A stretch of 64,000 bases of DNA from contig NZ_SUQN01000011.1 of assembly GCF_013337685.1 (NCBI RefSeq), positions 46,161 through 110,160 of the forward strand, in the 5' to 3' direction. This DNA comes from Citrobacter gillenii (GTDB lineage Bacteria; Pseudomonadota; Gammaproteobacteria; Enterobacterales; Enterobacteriaceae). Of the stretch, positions 35,301 through 43,293 are shown piece after piece. The first letter of the stretch is position 1. The number at the start of each line of letters is the position of its first letter. Made by a program: the position numbers and the translations under genes. The notes under the pieces were generated by a model that was not told the DNA's origin, made no database searches, and saw only the letters and a list, made by a program, of their open reading frames with translations.

Positions 35301-36682
35301 GTGCGATATCTTTGGGGAATAGTGGGCAGTCCGCCGGCAACCAGCTGATTGTTGAGGGGAATTACCACGGCAATAATGGCCTGATTAATTTTGATACTGT
35401 TCTGGGGGACGACCGTTCGGCCACCGATAAGCTTATTGTAAAAGGTGACACCACTGGCAGTACTCAAGTAAGTATCACCAATGCAGGGGGCCAAGGTTCA
35501 CAAACTCTGGAGGGGATTGAGCTTATTCATGTAGATGGCCGTTCTGAAGGTGATTTTTCTCAGAGCGGGCGTATCACTGCGGGCGCTTATGATTATTCAT
35601 TGGTTCGGGGCCAGGGGGCTAACAATAGCCACTGGTTTCTGACCAGCCAGTTGATTAAACCTGAAAATCCCGAACAACCGGTTTCGCCCACAGAGCATAC
35701 GCTTCGCCCGGAAGGGGGAACCTATACCGCGAACCATGCGGCAGTAAATACCCTGTTCAACATGAGGCTACACGATCGCGCGGGAGAAACGCAGTACACA
35801 GACATGTTAACCGGAGAGACAAAAAACACCGCTATGTGGATGCGTCAGACAGGGGGCCATCATAGTTGGTATGACGGTAGCAGCCAGCTGCGTACTCAAA
35901 GCAATCGCTATGTGATGCAGCTCGGCAGCGATATCGTGCAGGGCTCAACTAACGGGCGTGATAGCTGGCGTCTCGGGATCATGGCCGGGTATGGCCATGA
36001 TAATAATCAGACCCGCTCATCAGCCACGGGTTATACCTCGCGAGGTAGCGTCAATGGCTATAGCACGGGTCTTTACGCCACATGGTATGCCGATAACGTC
36101 GATCATAACGGTCTGTACCTCGACGGCTGGGCGCAATATGGATGGTTTGATAACTATGTAAAAGGTGAAGGACTGGCTTCTGAAGCCTATAAATCCAAAG
36201 GTCTGACGGCATCTGTTGAAACAGGGTATACCTTTAACGTTGGCGAATTCTCCGGTAGCCAGGGAACCGTTAATGAGTGGTATATTCAGCCGCAGGCGCA
36301 GGTTACCTGGATGGGGGTCAAATCTGATGACCATCGAGAGGCTAACAGAACGCGTATCGAGATGAACGGCAACGGTAATGTTCAAACCCGTCTTGGAGCC
36401 AGAGCCTACCTGAAAAGCGTTAATAAAATGGATGAGGGCAAAGGCCGTGAATTCCAGCCATTTATTGAGGCTAACTGGATTCATAATACGCGCAGTTTTA
36501 GCACGAAAATGGATGACGTTAGCGTCAGCCAGGAAGGTGCGCGTAATCTGGGAGAAATTAAACTGGGTGTTGAAGGCCAGATTACACCAGATTTAAATCT
36601 GTGGGGTAATGTGGGCGTCCAGATGGGAGACAACGGTTACAACAACAGCGCGGCAACGTTAGGGCTGAAATATCATTTCTAA
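32327..36682 (+). CDS. Large type Va autotransporter adhesin
   Basis: A 1451-residue classical autotransporter. The N-terminus has the extended signal peptide region: MNKIYQIKWSKVRNCWCVCS followed by a basic stretch, a hydrophobic core and ALA cleavage near residue 49. The passenger (about 50-1170) is a long beta-helix with many repeats of the form GSGNLNIDNGVFNVNGSNA and LxLNxxxDWxxxNxVxGSG, typical of AIDA/pertactin-like passengers. The barrel covers about the last 280 residues and ends in GLKYHF. Likely roles are aggregation or adhesion; the closest named homologue cannot be decided from sequence reading alone. Confidence 0.92.
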   Translation: MNKIYQIKWSKVRNCWCVCSELGRKNTKKKSRALLAGAVALCSSMALANDIDVSTDNTVDFGTGNQSINYHINVKDNANLVINAPDSRPRLTFTSGGGLDITQGTVRINGELNILLKGTGYLNVSNAGSELYADDLYDSASDNWRTGGYFNVSDGGKIHVKGTTRLTYERGNVSGEGSQVNTQTFFMGVFKSYGGDQFLSVNNKGEVNASDKLSLGYYNQDSNTTLVVSDMGKISAPEVSLSTNSELALGAQEGEKAKAAGIIDAKKIEFVWAGTDNKKITLNHTSDNANISADISSGSEGLGYINALNGTTFLSGDNSKFSGKVKIAKNATLGVTQNLGTADISNSGKLLLNAQDNMAFTNKVSGNGIISVGTGNVALLGDNTAFKGKINVESGAVASVSDQKNLGSAGLSVAGTLQLNSTSDWLFNHQIAGSGILEVDTGNHAFSFKNSAVTSGFTGALALQNTTFNLQGTNADALAKAGLIAGKGSEISLGTGTQSIGSLAFSGGTIAFGNITPGIHHTDKMVNVKEELDLTGSGAVQVNPVGVVDAIAQDIDTGLSLMEQEDANAEIKLVSTQSGTGVTGDAGNLQLQDLNGNAITDAVQHDISQNGQVVAKGTYDYRLTSGKNHDGLYVGYGLTQIELQGQGQNALLLDANGKTGAAAELSSRLSGSGDLALDSQKGQTVSLSGLNNDYTGLTDLRSGNLLMLNDNVLGHTSGLQMAEETVLDMNGHSQTIGQLTGAVGSVLNINGGSLTISNGGTSSGTLAGSGNLNIDNGVFNVNGSNASLSATTTIASGAEVKLDNVQGLGAGNIIADGHLNLNTVEGKLSNNLSGKGEVSFSESNVALEGDNRGFSGHVKLDKNTQLVASAAGHLGGATIHNQGDLILNSMDDWTLQNQVDGSGNVIKQGQGTITLTANSAYTGTTDIQQGGLILGQEDAPVTLASQQVNISSAGMLSGAGTVSGSIHNAGLFVAGNGTSGRFTVGGNLSNQGAISLGNSGQSAGNQLIVEGNYHGNNGLINFDTVLGDDRSATDKLIVKGDTTGSTQVSITNAGGQGSQTLEGIELIHVDGRSEGDFSQSGRITAGAYDYSLVRGQGANNSHWFLTSQLIKPENPEQPVSPTEHTLRPEGGTYTANHAAVNTLFNMRLHDRAGETQYTDMLTGETKNTAMWMRQTGGHHSWYDGSSQLRTQSNRYVMQLGSDIVQGSTNGRDSWRLGIMAGYGHDNNQTRSSATGYTSRGSVNGYSTGLYATWYADNVDHNGLYLDGWAQYGWFDNYVKGEGLASEAYKSKGLTASVETGYTFNVGEFSGSQGTVNEWYIQPQAQVTWMGVKSDDHREANRTRIEMNGNGNVQTRLGARAYLKSVNKMDEGKGREFQPFIEANWIHNTRSFSTKMDDVSVSQEGARNLGEIKLGVEGQITPDLNLWGNVGVQMGDNGYNNSAATLGLKYHF

Positions 36683-36700
36683 TCGGCCCGCAACAAGAGA

Positions 36701-36732
36701 TAGCCGGGGTGTTTTTGTAAGCACCCTGGCTA
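36701..36732 (+). terminator. Terminator-like hairpin after the autotransporter
   Basis: TAGCCGGGGTG...CACCCTGGCTA, a stem with one G-T-type mismatch and TTTTTGTAAG in its loop, 19 bases after the stop codon. There is no trailing T run. Confidence 0.5.
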
Positions 36733-36812
36733 CTGCTGCTTGCAAGCCTATTATCTGATTCATTCATAATCATTTCTACGTTAGCCAATACCATGCAAAG
36801 GATTGATGAATA

Positions 36813-37406
36813 TCACTCATAGTCTCTATCCCCCTGCTGGTGATTATCAGCAAGCCTAAACTCGTTAACATATCCAATCCAATTAATGACAGCAGCCATC
36901 TTGATAAGATATTTATTGTTGATGGTTACGACATCCAGACAATCAGTAGCAGTCTTAGACTCTCGGTCCAGTAGGTCAGACAGCGGCATATCCTTAAAGC
37001 GTTGCTTGCGGTTCTTAGGCAACTGACTGTTGGAGGACGTCTCGGACCCTGAGCATATGTGAACGGGTCGCCTTACCCACATCCTGAATTGTCAGATAGT
37101 CGAATGTCTCGATTAACGTAGAGTGTGACGCTCGGTTCTCGCTTGGGGTCGCTGGCTTCCAGTTCTGGGCGTTCTCCTGCTCATACTGCTCAATGAGAGA
37201 CGCCAGGTCAGAGCCTTATGTTCAGGGACTTCAGGTTCAGCCAATACAGTAGCGGTGCCTCTGTCTTTGATTCGTAGTGATACTGACGCTAGTTTATAAC
37301 GGTTGTGGGAAGGAAGCGAAGCGGTCAGGCGACCAGTGGTCTTCATCCTAAGACGGATGTAAAAGACACCATTACGCTGATAAAGGTAGGTTCTTAAGTT
37401 GAGCAT
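36813..37406 (-). pseudogene. Broken tyrosine-recombinase integrase
   Basis: Two short minus-strand frames together resemble an integrase N-terminal half. The first (37406-37113) begins MLNLRTYLYQRNGVFYIRLR, the arm-binding start typical of island integrases. The second (37082-36813) contains SDLLDRESKTATDCLDVVTI and NNKYLIKMAAVINW, fitting the SAM-like core-binding domain. The frame breaks between them, and no catalytic R...HxxR...Y domain follows before the autotransporter terminator. It therefore looks like a frameshifted and 3'-deleted relic. It begins 135 bases from a glyU-like attachment fragment, the expected geometry for a tRNA-borne island. Confidence 0.6.
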
Positions 37407-37540
37407 GTACTGAGACCTTAGGTCTGCTCACTACTTCAACAAAGTTAGTCACAGTGTTGGTTACAGTGAGTAAAACTATCGGAAGGCGTTAAGCCGTATC
37501 CCTTAGGATTCAGTAACTTATTGGACTTTAAGAAGTGCGA

Positions 37541-37565
37541 TGGAGCGGGCGAAGGGATTAGAACA
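37541..37565 (-). other. Attachment-site fragment matching tRNA-Gly(CCC) 3' end
   Basis: TGGAGCGGGCGAAGGGA at 37541-37557, read on the minus strand as TCCCTTCGCCCGCTCCA, equals the last 17 bases of E. coli glyU tRNA including CCA-end UCCA, and looser similarity (TTCTAA against TTCGAT) continues for a few more bases. No D, anticodon or full T arm follows, so it is not a tRNA gene. In E. coli glyU lies a few kilobases beyond yqeG and is a known island insertion point, so this is probably an att repeat left by integration there. Confidence 0.75.
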
Positions 37566-37748
37566 AGCTGTTCAATAAATTGAAAAATATTAAGTTTTCA
37601 AGTTATAACTTTACTTATACCCCCAAAGATACCCCCAAAGCACAGAGGCTTTGAATTCAAGCAATTACCTTTGTCGATAAATCAGCAGGAAGCGGGATGA
37701 TAGCAAATGGCAGGCATACTCGAAAGCAGCGACACCATTAGCATCAGA

Positions 37749-38072
37749 CTATTTACGATTTAATAAACCCAGATCGCGGCGGGCTCTCATAATATCAATA
37801 ATCGTGAGATATGGCGTTTGTTCTTGCCAGCTAAACCCTCTGCGATCGATACGAACCAGTTCGTACTTTTCCACTAGAAAGTTAATGGCATTAGCGAGAG
37901 TGATACCGGCATCGATATGTTCCTTTATAACGGTTTCATCACTGAACGGCGTATCGTTCAGGGTCAGACCATAGTGTTTTTCCAGTAGCCGTGTAAGTAG
38001 CATTTGCCAGACTGCAACGGGCAGCAGGCAGGGCTTCGCCGACCGCGAAATTGTAGCAGGTAGAATTTTCAT
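37749..38072 (-). CDS. cbtA: CbtA-family toxin (YeeV/YkfI)
   Basis: A 107-residue toxin of the type IV CbtA/CbeA system, which in E. coli binds FtsZ and MreB and blocks division and elongation. The middle section [21 protein letters not shown] and [25 protein letters not shown] is the family core, and the end [16 protein letters not shown] matches. It is about 17 residues shorter than the usual 124 at the C-terminus. Start at MKILPATIS (38072), 20 bases after cbeA ends. Part of a CP4-type prophage/island module. Confidence 0.92.
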   Translation of the reverse strand: MKILPATISRSAKPCLLPVAVWQMLLTRLLEKHYGLTLNDTPFSDETVIKEHIDAGITLANAINFLVEKYELVRIDRRGFSWQEQTPYLTIIDIMRARRDLGLLNRK

Positions 38073-38092
38073 ATTTGCTCTCGTGAAATTTG

Positions 38093-38410
38093 TTAGCGCT
38101 GAGTGGAATAAACAGCGACGTATACATAGCCGCAACTGCCAAGGGTGTCGGCTTCGCAGGTAAAACCGTTGTGATACAGGGTGACGCAGTGGGCGTGGCG
38201 AGGATTCATTTCACCCGTGGTCAGCATGGATTCCATCCGGCTGATAAAATGCGGAAATGCCACATCCAGCTTAAGACATTCGGCATTACTGAACTTACCT
38301 GTGATACTGGCCCGGTCAGCCAGATAATGCAGCCGGTTACCCTCCTGCACCAGGCGAGCTCCCAGGCGCGGCATGATATCCCGCTGCAGGCCCCATGTGA
38401 TGTAACTCAT
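38093..38410 (-). CDS. cbeA: CbeA-family antitoxin (YeeU/YfjZ)
   Basis: A 105-residue antitoxin of the YeeU family. It begins [20 protein letters not shown], the conserved start, and contains [10 protein letters not shown] and [20 protein letters not shown]. CbeA does not bind CbtA but promotes bundling of MreB and FtsZ. It is encoded directly upstream of cbtA as usual, and after yeeT. Confidence 0.94.
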   Translation of the reverse strand: MSYITWGLQRDIMPRLGARLVQEGNRLHYLADRASITGKFSNAECLKLDVAFPHFISRMESMLTTGEMNPRHAHCVTLYHNGFTCEADTLGSCGYVYVAVYSTQR

Positions 38411-38428
38411 TGATAACCTCCTTTATTG

Positions 38429-38650
38429 TCAGTTCAGGGTAATACTCATCAGGCAGGCATAAGGCCCGTTGCGGTCCTGGCGGCGTTCGGCGTACACAGC
38501 CAGGACTCCTGTGATATCCGGAACATCCCTGCCGGTGTAATGACAGACGCTACCGTGCCACTGGTATTTGCCAGTGCAGTAGCGAAAGATTCGGGACTCA
38601 GGATGCTGGCGGTATATCGTCATTGCCCTGCGTTTACTGATAATTTTCAT
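38429..38650 (-). CDS. yeeT: DUF987 protein YeeT
   Basis: A 73-residue DUF987 protein, conserved upstream of cbeA in CP4-type islands; function unknown. It begins MKIISKRRAMTIYRQHPESR and contains WHGSVCHYTGRDVPDITGVL. GAGG precedes the ATG at 38650; a slightly longer frame exists but does not match the family start. Confidence 0.88.
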   Translation of the reverse strand: MKIISKRRAMTIYRQHPESRIFRYCTGKYQWHGSVCHYTGRDVPDITGVLAVYAERRQDRNGPYACLMSITLN

Positions 38651-38658
38651 GTAATACC

Positions 38659-39135
38659 TCACAGCAGACCGTGTTCTGCGAACGAATAGATTTGCCTGCC
38701 ACCAACAATCAGATGGTCAGGGACACGGATATCCACCAGTTGAAGTACCTGAACCAGTCGCTGCGTGAGGGCTTTATCAGCCTGGCTGGGCGTTGTCTCG
38801 CCGGAAGGATGGTTATGCGCCAGTATCACCGCCGCCGCATTGAAATACAGAGCACGTTTGACTACTTCCCGGGGATGGACCTCGGTGCGGTTAATCGTGC
38901 CGCTAAAGAGCGTCTCATGGGCAATAAGCTGATTCTGGTTGTCCAGATACAACACCCGGAACTCTTCCCGCTCAAGTGCGGCCATATGCAGTCGTAACCA
39001 TTCCCGAACGGCATGAGTGGAGGTGAAGGCTACCCCGGGCTCATGCAGATGCCGGTCCAGAATCCTGAGGGCACGCTGGATGAGACGCCGGTCCTGTGGC
39101 GTTATCTCGCCGGGCAAAAAGGAAAGCTGTTTCAT
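38659..39135 (-). CDS. yeeS: RadC-like JAB-domain protein YeeS
   Basis: A 158-residue protein of the RadC/YeeS family. The JAMM metal motif appears as AVILAHNHPSGETTPSQAD near residues 107-125, with the upstream Glu in the strand before. The family is common on islands and plasmids; the once supposed DNA-repair role is doubtful. Between klcA and yeeT with short gaps, as in other CP4-type modules. Confidence 0.92.
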   Translation of the reverse strand: MKQLSFLPGEITPQDRRLIQRALRILDRHLHEPGVAFTSTHAVREWLRLHMAALEREEFRVLYLDNQNQLIAHETLFSGTINRTEVHPREVVKRALYFNAAAVILAHNHPSGETTPSQADKALTQRLVQVLQLVDIRVPDHLIVGGRQIYSFAEHGLL

Positions 39136-39150
39136 TCGTTGTACCTCCGG

Positions 39151-39609
39151 TCAGTCGATGATGCGCAGAATGGCGTGAGCTTCAGGATGCTGCAGGGCAT
39201 AGTCCCGCAGGCGATAATAGTGTGCGGTCATAGCGTCACATTCTGTACGACAGGCGTGATGGCTGTATTCAATAAGGCAGACAGCGATACCTGCAGCTTT
39301 TGCGCTCATTTCCGCACCATTGCCGTTCATGCCGTTGAGCAGATGCCATTTATCGTCACCGTCTGCATCAGGGGCCATAAACGCGCCGCCATTGCTGAGC
39401 GTGTAAAAGGACCAGATACCACCGCTGTACTCATCACAGAAGCGGTCCATCCAGGCGAAAATACGGGGTTCCAGCGATATCCACTGCTGGATAGCGCCAA
39501 AGTACAGCGGCCAGAAATCGAGACGCTGTTCGTCAGGTACGGGTGTTGCAGTAAGGTCAAATTGAGGTTCATTAGCGGACATCAATTCGCATTGTGTTTG
39601 TGTCGTCAT
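39151..39609 (-). CDS. klcA: Antirestriction protein KlcA/ArdB family
   Basis: A 152-residue ArdB/KlcA-family protein. These proteins reduce type I restriction of incoming DNA in vivo. Family features include RLDFWPLYFG, WMDRFCDEYSGGIWSFYTLS and GGAFMAPDADGDDKWHLLNG (the last two as consecutive parts). It sits next to yeeS, a typical pairing in mobile islands, and points to past transfer of this segment. Confidence 0.9.
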   Translation of the reverse strand: MTTQTQCELMSANEPQFDLTATPVPDEQRLDFWPLYFGAIQQWISLEPRIFAWMDRFCDEYSGGIWSFYTLSNGGAFMAPDADGDDKWHLLNGMNGNGAEMSAKAAGIAVCLIEYSHHACRTECDAMTAHYYRLRDYALQHPEAHAILRIID

Positions 39610-39688
39610 GGATATTCTCCGTCAATAAAAAACGCCAGCGACGATGGCTGGCGTATGGGGGATATGCAGGAATGATGAATGGATGTGG

Positions 39689-39925
39689 TCAGGAGGAGGA
39701 TGCTCTGAGGATGCCATACTGCCGGAGATAACGGTTAAGCCCTTCACCAGCGTCAGGTTCAAAGCTCCACGCCCGCCAGACCATTCGGCCTTCAAGGTCG
39801 CGAACCACTAGGCGGAAGTGGCTGCACTGGTCATCTTCAATGCTGATGTTGTGATACCGGCGGGTAACCGCTTCAGCCTGCTGTCGGGTGAAAGGTCCCG
39901 GTGGCAAAATTTGAGATTCAGACAT
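39689..39925 (-). CDS. DUF905 protein (YkfF-like)
   Basis: A 78-residue DUF905 protein. [20 protein letters not shown] and [20 protein letters not shown] are the family signature. No known function. Start at [10 protein letters not shown] (39925), which has the family N-terminus; the frame extends upstream but without a matching start. Regular member of CP4-type accessory modules. Confidence 0.88.
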   Translation of the reverse strand: MSESQILPPGPFTRQQAEAVTRRYHNISIEDDQCSHFRLVVRDLEGRMVWRAWSFEPDAGEGLNRYLRQYGILRASSS

Positions 39926-40002
39926 TCGGTGTACCTTAAAAACAAAAGCCCCTGGCGCAGAAGCGTCAGGGGCTGTGGGAGTTTGCATGTGTGGGGTGAT
40001 TA

Positions 40003-40413
40003 TCAGTAACCGGTTTGTACCTTATACAGCCGCAGGGTTTTGCTGCCCCGTACAATTTTCACATACAGGGCATTATCTTTCGTGTCTTGCACAAAACCGG
40101 CCTGCACATCGCCCTTACAGTCACCACCGTCGTAAGGAATGTTGACGCCAGTCTGGAGCACCAGGTCGATAACGCCGAAGCTTAAGTCCTCACAGGCCGG
40201 ACCCGGCAGGTCCTGAATCAGGGCAAATTTATGGTCGCCGCTGACACCGGTCAGTGAGCACATGGACGTATTGATATCGTTTCCCTGGCACCAGTACTCC
40301 TGGCCGGGATTGTCTTTATCCATCAGACTTGCCGGAAGCTGAGCGGCACCAGCACTGAAGGCGGCAAGTGACAGAATGAGGGCAGGTACAGCAGAGGTCA
40401 TTATTTTCAGCAT
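40003..40413 (-). CDS. Small exported protein, unknown
   Basis: A 136-residue protein that I do not recognise by name. [20 protein letters not shown] and AGAAQ give a clear Sec signal peptide. The mature part has five cysteines ([21 protein letters not shown]), which may pair in the periplasm, and ends [14 protein letters not shown]. Similar exported proteins occur at this position in CP4-type islands, but I cannot name the family. Confidence 0.7.
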   Translation of the reverse strand: MLKIMTSAVPALILSLAAFSAGAAQLPASLMDKDNPGQEYWCQGNDINTSMCSLTGVSGDHKFALIQDLPGPACEDLSFGVIDLVLQTGVNIPYDGGDCKGDVQAGFVQDTKDNALYVKIVRGSKTLRLYKVQTGY

Positions 40414-40479
40414 GGTCTTCTTCCTGAATTAATCCAGCCCGCTGTCGGGCAAAATGAGAGATGTTGATATCGGGTGTTA

Positions 40480-40662
40480 TCAGAAGCGCCGGTAGCGAAA
40501 CAGCTCTTTGCCCTGGTAAAGAGCCACCAGGTCGTCATATTCCGGCTTCTTCTGGTTGGGTTTAAAGGTCACTACCGTGCCCGGACGGCACAGGTCTTTT
40601 ACAGTGAGACCGAATTTCTTGTCTGGAGTAATGGTGAATCCCTTCGATACATCGTTGTGCAT
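40480..40662 (-). CDS. Small hypothetical protein of the island module
   Basis: A 60-residue protein, MHNDVSKGFTITPDKKFGLT..., with no signal or membrane segment. It resembles a short beta-rich domain (GLTVKDLCRPGTVVTFKP then LVALYQGKELFRYRRF). It is the first gene of the minus-strand module ending at cbtA and abuts the T6SS remnant. Function unknown. Confidence 0.6.
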   Translation of the reverse strand: MHNDVSKGFTITPDKKFGLTVKDLCRPGTVVTFKPNQKKPEYDDLVALYQGKELFRYRRF

Positions 40663-40772
40663 GATAGTTATCCAGCCCCATATGCTAAATATTATAAGAA
40701 TAATAGTTTAACTTAGCATAGAACACTACGCCCCACCCTTTATTATTAATAATTCACTGTCAGCAGGTAAAA

Positions 40773-41261
40773 ATGGCAAATACACAGCATAAATTAGATA
40801 AGGCGCGCCCACCTAGGGTACAAATCACATATGACGTGGAAATTGGTGATGCAACTAGTGCAAAAGAATTGCCGCTAGTTGTAGGTGTAATGGGTGATTT
40901 TACTCACTCAACAGATAATTTACGGGAACGTAAGTTTATCAATATTGACAAAGACAATTTCAGTGACGTCATGACATCAATGAGACCACAAGCTGAGTTT
41001 ATGGTGGATAGTACCTTACCTGAACATACTGGAAAACTGGCTGTTTCTCTAACATTCAATACTATTGATGATTTCTCGCCCGATAATCTCATTAATCAAA
41101 TTGAACCAATGCGTAAACTCATGGAACTCCGTGAACAATTGTGTGATTTACGTAACCGAGCCGCCAGTAACGAGCGACTTAAAGAAAAATTAGCAGAGCT
41201 GGCTGAGCAACAGAATACGCGCATGGGTAAAACGGATGGTCATGGAGAAGATGAAGAATGA
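40773..41261 (+). CDS. tssB: T6SS sheath small subunit TssB (VipA)
   Basis: A 162-residue TssB. It forms the contractile sheath of type VI secretion with TssC. Family features are the N-terminal LDKARPPRVQITYDVEIGDA, ELPLVVGVMGDFTH, and the coiled helix with MRKLMELREQLCDLRNR. Full length. The stop overlaps the tssC start (ATGA). Lower GC than the left of the window. All other early T6SS genes are absent upstream, where a CP4-type module starts at once. Confidence 0.94.
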   Translation: MANTQHKLDKARPPRVQITYDVEIGDATSAKELPLVVGVMGDFTHSTDNLRERKFINIDKDNFSDVMTSMRPQAEFMVDSTLPEHTGKLAVSLTFNTIDDFSPDNLINQIEPMRKLMELREQLCDLRNRAASNERLKEKLAELAEQQNTRMGKTDGHGEDEE

Positions 41262-42739
41262 ACCATGAGATTGCACAGGAAAACATGAGCGACGCTACAC
41301 TCAGCGACGATTTTCTGAATCAGGTCATCGATAATACCCAGGCGATTCGTCGTGAATCAGATCGCGAACGTATGAAGTTACAATTGAATAACTTTTTAGC
41401 TGAAGTGCTTTCCGGTTCTGTAATCATTTCGAGTGATCTAGTTGGCAGCATTGAACAGCGCATAACTGCCATTGATGAATTATTGTCTGCACAGATGAGT
41501 TTAATTATTCATTCACCTGAATTTCAAAAGAAAGAATCTTCATGGAGAGGATTGCATAAACTGGTGCAGTCGAGTGTAACTGAGAACACACAAGTCAGGT
41601 TATTGCAATGCACAAAACAAGATCTTATTAAAGACTTTAAATCCGCCAGCGATTTCGATCAGTCCACATTATTTAAGTGTGTATATGAAAGCGAGTACGG
41701 CACATTCGGTGGCACACCTTTTTCTGCTTTTGTTGGGGATTTCCAGTTTGATAATACCCCGCAGGATATCAACCTGCTGGAACAAATCTCCCATGTTGCA
41801 GCTGCTGCTCATGCCCCCTTCCTGAGTGCAATCGCTCCAGGAATGCTTTCTATGAACGAGTTCTCTGAACTGCCTCGTCCCCGCGATCTTGCAAAAATGT
41901 TCGAAACCACAGATTATGCGCGTTGGCGCTCTTTCCGCCAGAACGATGATAGCCGTTATATTGGACTAACCCTGCCTAATGTACTTGCTCGTATTCCTTA
42001 CGGCGCTAAGACGATTCCCGCCGAAACATTTAATTTTGAAGAGCGAATCCAAGAAGATGGAGGAAGTCGTGATTATTTATGGATGAACGCTGCTTGGGAA
42101 CTTGCTGGCCGTATTGTTGAATCATTTGAAGAGTTTGGTTGGTGTGCCTCTATCCGTGGTGTAGAAGGTGGTGGGCTGGTTAAATCGCTTCCGTCATATA
42201 CCTATGTTTCTGATAGTGGTGAACGGATCATGCAATGCCCAACACAGATCGCTATTTCCGACAGGCGCGAAAAAGAGCTTTCAGAGTTAGGATTTATTCC
42301 ATTAGTACATTGCAAAGGTACCGATTATGCTGCTTTTTTTGCGGTTCAATCAATTAATAAACCTCGCTTATATAATTCTGATGAGGCAAATGCAAATGCT
42401 CGCCTGTCAAGCCAACTACCCTATCTTCTTGCTACTTCTCGTTTTGCACATTATCTCAAGTCTATTGTCCGTGACAAAGTTGGTTGCTTCATGTCACGAG
42501 CTGAGTGTGAGATATATCTGCAAAAATGGATTATGCAATATGTAGTTGCATCCGATAATGCAGGTCCAGAAACCAAAGCCCGGTACCCTCTTCGTGAAGC
42601 CAAGATTGAAGTTGTAGAAGTGCCTGGTTTCCCGGGTACGTATCGTGCAATTGCCTGGCTGAAACCTCATTTTCAGTTGGAAGGTTTAAGTATGTCTCTG
42701 CGACTGGTCGCAGATTTACCATCCGCAACTGGTGCGTAA
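41258..42739 (+). CDS. tssC: T6SS sheath large subunit TssC (VipB)
   Basis: A 493-residue TssC, the main sheath protein. Recognisable parts are SLIIHSPEFQKKESSWRGLH near residue 88, YGTFGGTPFSAFVGDFQF near 148, LPRPRDLAKMFETTDYARWR, and CPTQIAISDRREKELSELGF. It ends LRLVADLPSATGA. Full length and intact. Followed by hcp after 24 bases. Confidence 0.95.
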   Translation: MNHEIAQENMSDATLSDDFLNQVIDNTQAIRRESDRERMKLQLNNFLAEVLSGSVIISSDLVGSIEQRITAIDELLSAQMSLIIHSPEFQKKESSWRGLHKLVQSSVTENTQVRLLQCTKQDLIKDFKSASDFDQSTLFKCVYESEYGTFGGTPFSAFVGDFQFDNTPQDINLLEQISHVAAAAHAPFLSAIAPGMLSMNEFSELPRPRDLAKMFETTDYARWRSFRQNDDSRYIGLTLPNVLARIPYGAKTIPAETFNFEERIQEDGGSRDYLWMNAAWELAGRIVESFEEFGWCASIRGVEGGGLVKSLPSYTYVSDSGERIMQCPTQIAISDRREKELSELGFIPLVHCKGTDYAAFFAVQSINKPRLYNSDEANANARLSSQLPYLLATSRFAHYLKSIVRDKVGCFMSRAECEIYLQKWIMQYVVASDNAGPETKARYPLREAKIEVVEVPGFPGTYRAIAWLKPHFQLEGLSMSLRLVADLPSATGA

Positions 42740-42763
42740 TCTTAAGTTAATAAAGGAATAAGA

Positions 42764-43246
42764 ATGGCTAAGTTAAAAGATTGTCAGTTTATTGAAATTA
42801 AAATTGATGGAAATACCGTGGCAGGTTCCTCTGAAGAGGAGACCTATAAAAATTGGTTAGAAGGTTATGCTCCATCAGCGCTGGCGACAGTATCTGGTCC
42901 GGATAGTGTTCTTTTTGAACCAATGAACATTTCTATCCTAATGTCAAAAGAATCTAATAAACTTTATGAAAAATATCTAAATCGCGGATATAAAGATGTT
43001 GTCATTACAATAGTACATCGAGCTTCTGATAAATTAAATCAAGGCTATGAAGCGCAGCGTACCGTTTATGACAATTGTAGATTCCACTCTCTGCGTTTTG
43101 AAAAAAGAGAACAAATGTTTATGGACGTTTTATTCACCTTTGAAGAATCGGTTGAGGTTACATTTAACGTACCTAACACTAAAGACGATGGCTTGGATAA
43201 GGTTGGTCCAATCAAGTACAACATTCCGGCGAAAAAAATCGTCTGA
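42764..43246 (+). CDS. hcp: T6SS tube protein Hcp (TssD)
   Basis: A 160-residue Hcp. Hexamers of this protein stack to form the inner tube that carries effectors. The beta-barrel start MAKLKDCQFIEIKIDGNTVA, the middle PDSVLFEPMNISILMSKESN, and YDNCRFHSLRFEKREQMFMD are in line with the family. AAAGGAATAAGA precedes the ATG. Complete; sits between tssC and tssE as in many T6SS clusters. Confidence 0.92.
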   Translation: MAKLKDCQFIEIKIDGNTVAGSSEEETYKNWLEGYAPSALATVSGPDSVLFEPMNISILMSKESNKLYEKYLNRGYKDVVITIVHRASDKLNQGYEAQRTVYDNCRFHSLRFEKREQMFMDVLFTFEESVEVTFNVPNTKDDGLDKVGPIKYNIPAKKIV

Positions 43247-43293
43247 TGTAATATCCCGATCACCCAAGGTGGTCGGGATTCAGGACTGTTCTT

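Noticed and set aside
37541..37615. A tRNA-Gly gene
   Set aside because: Only the 3' end is present; no D arm, anticodon arm or full T arm follows, so it is an attachment fragment.
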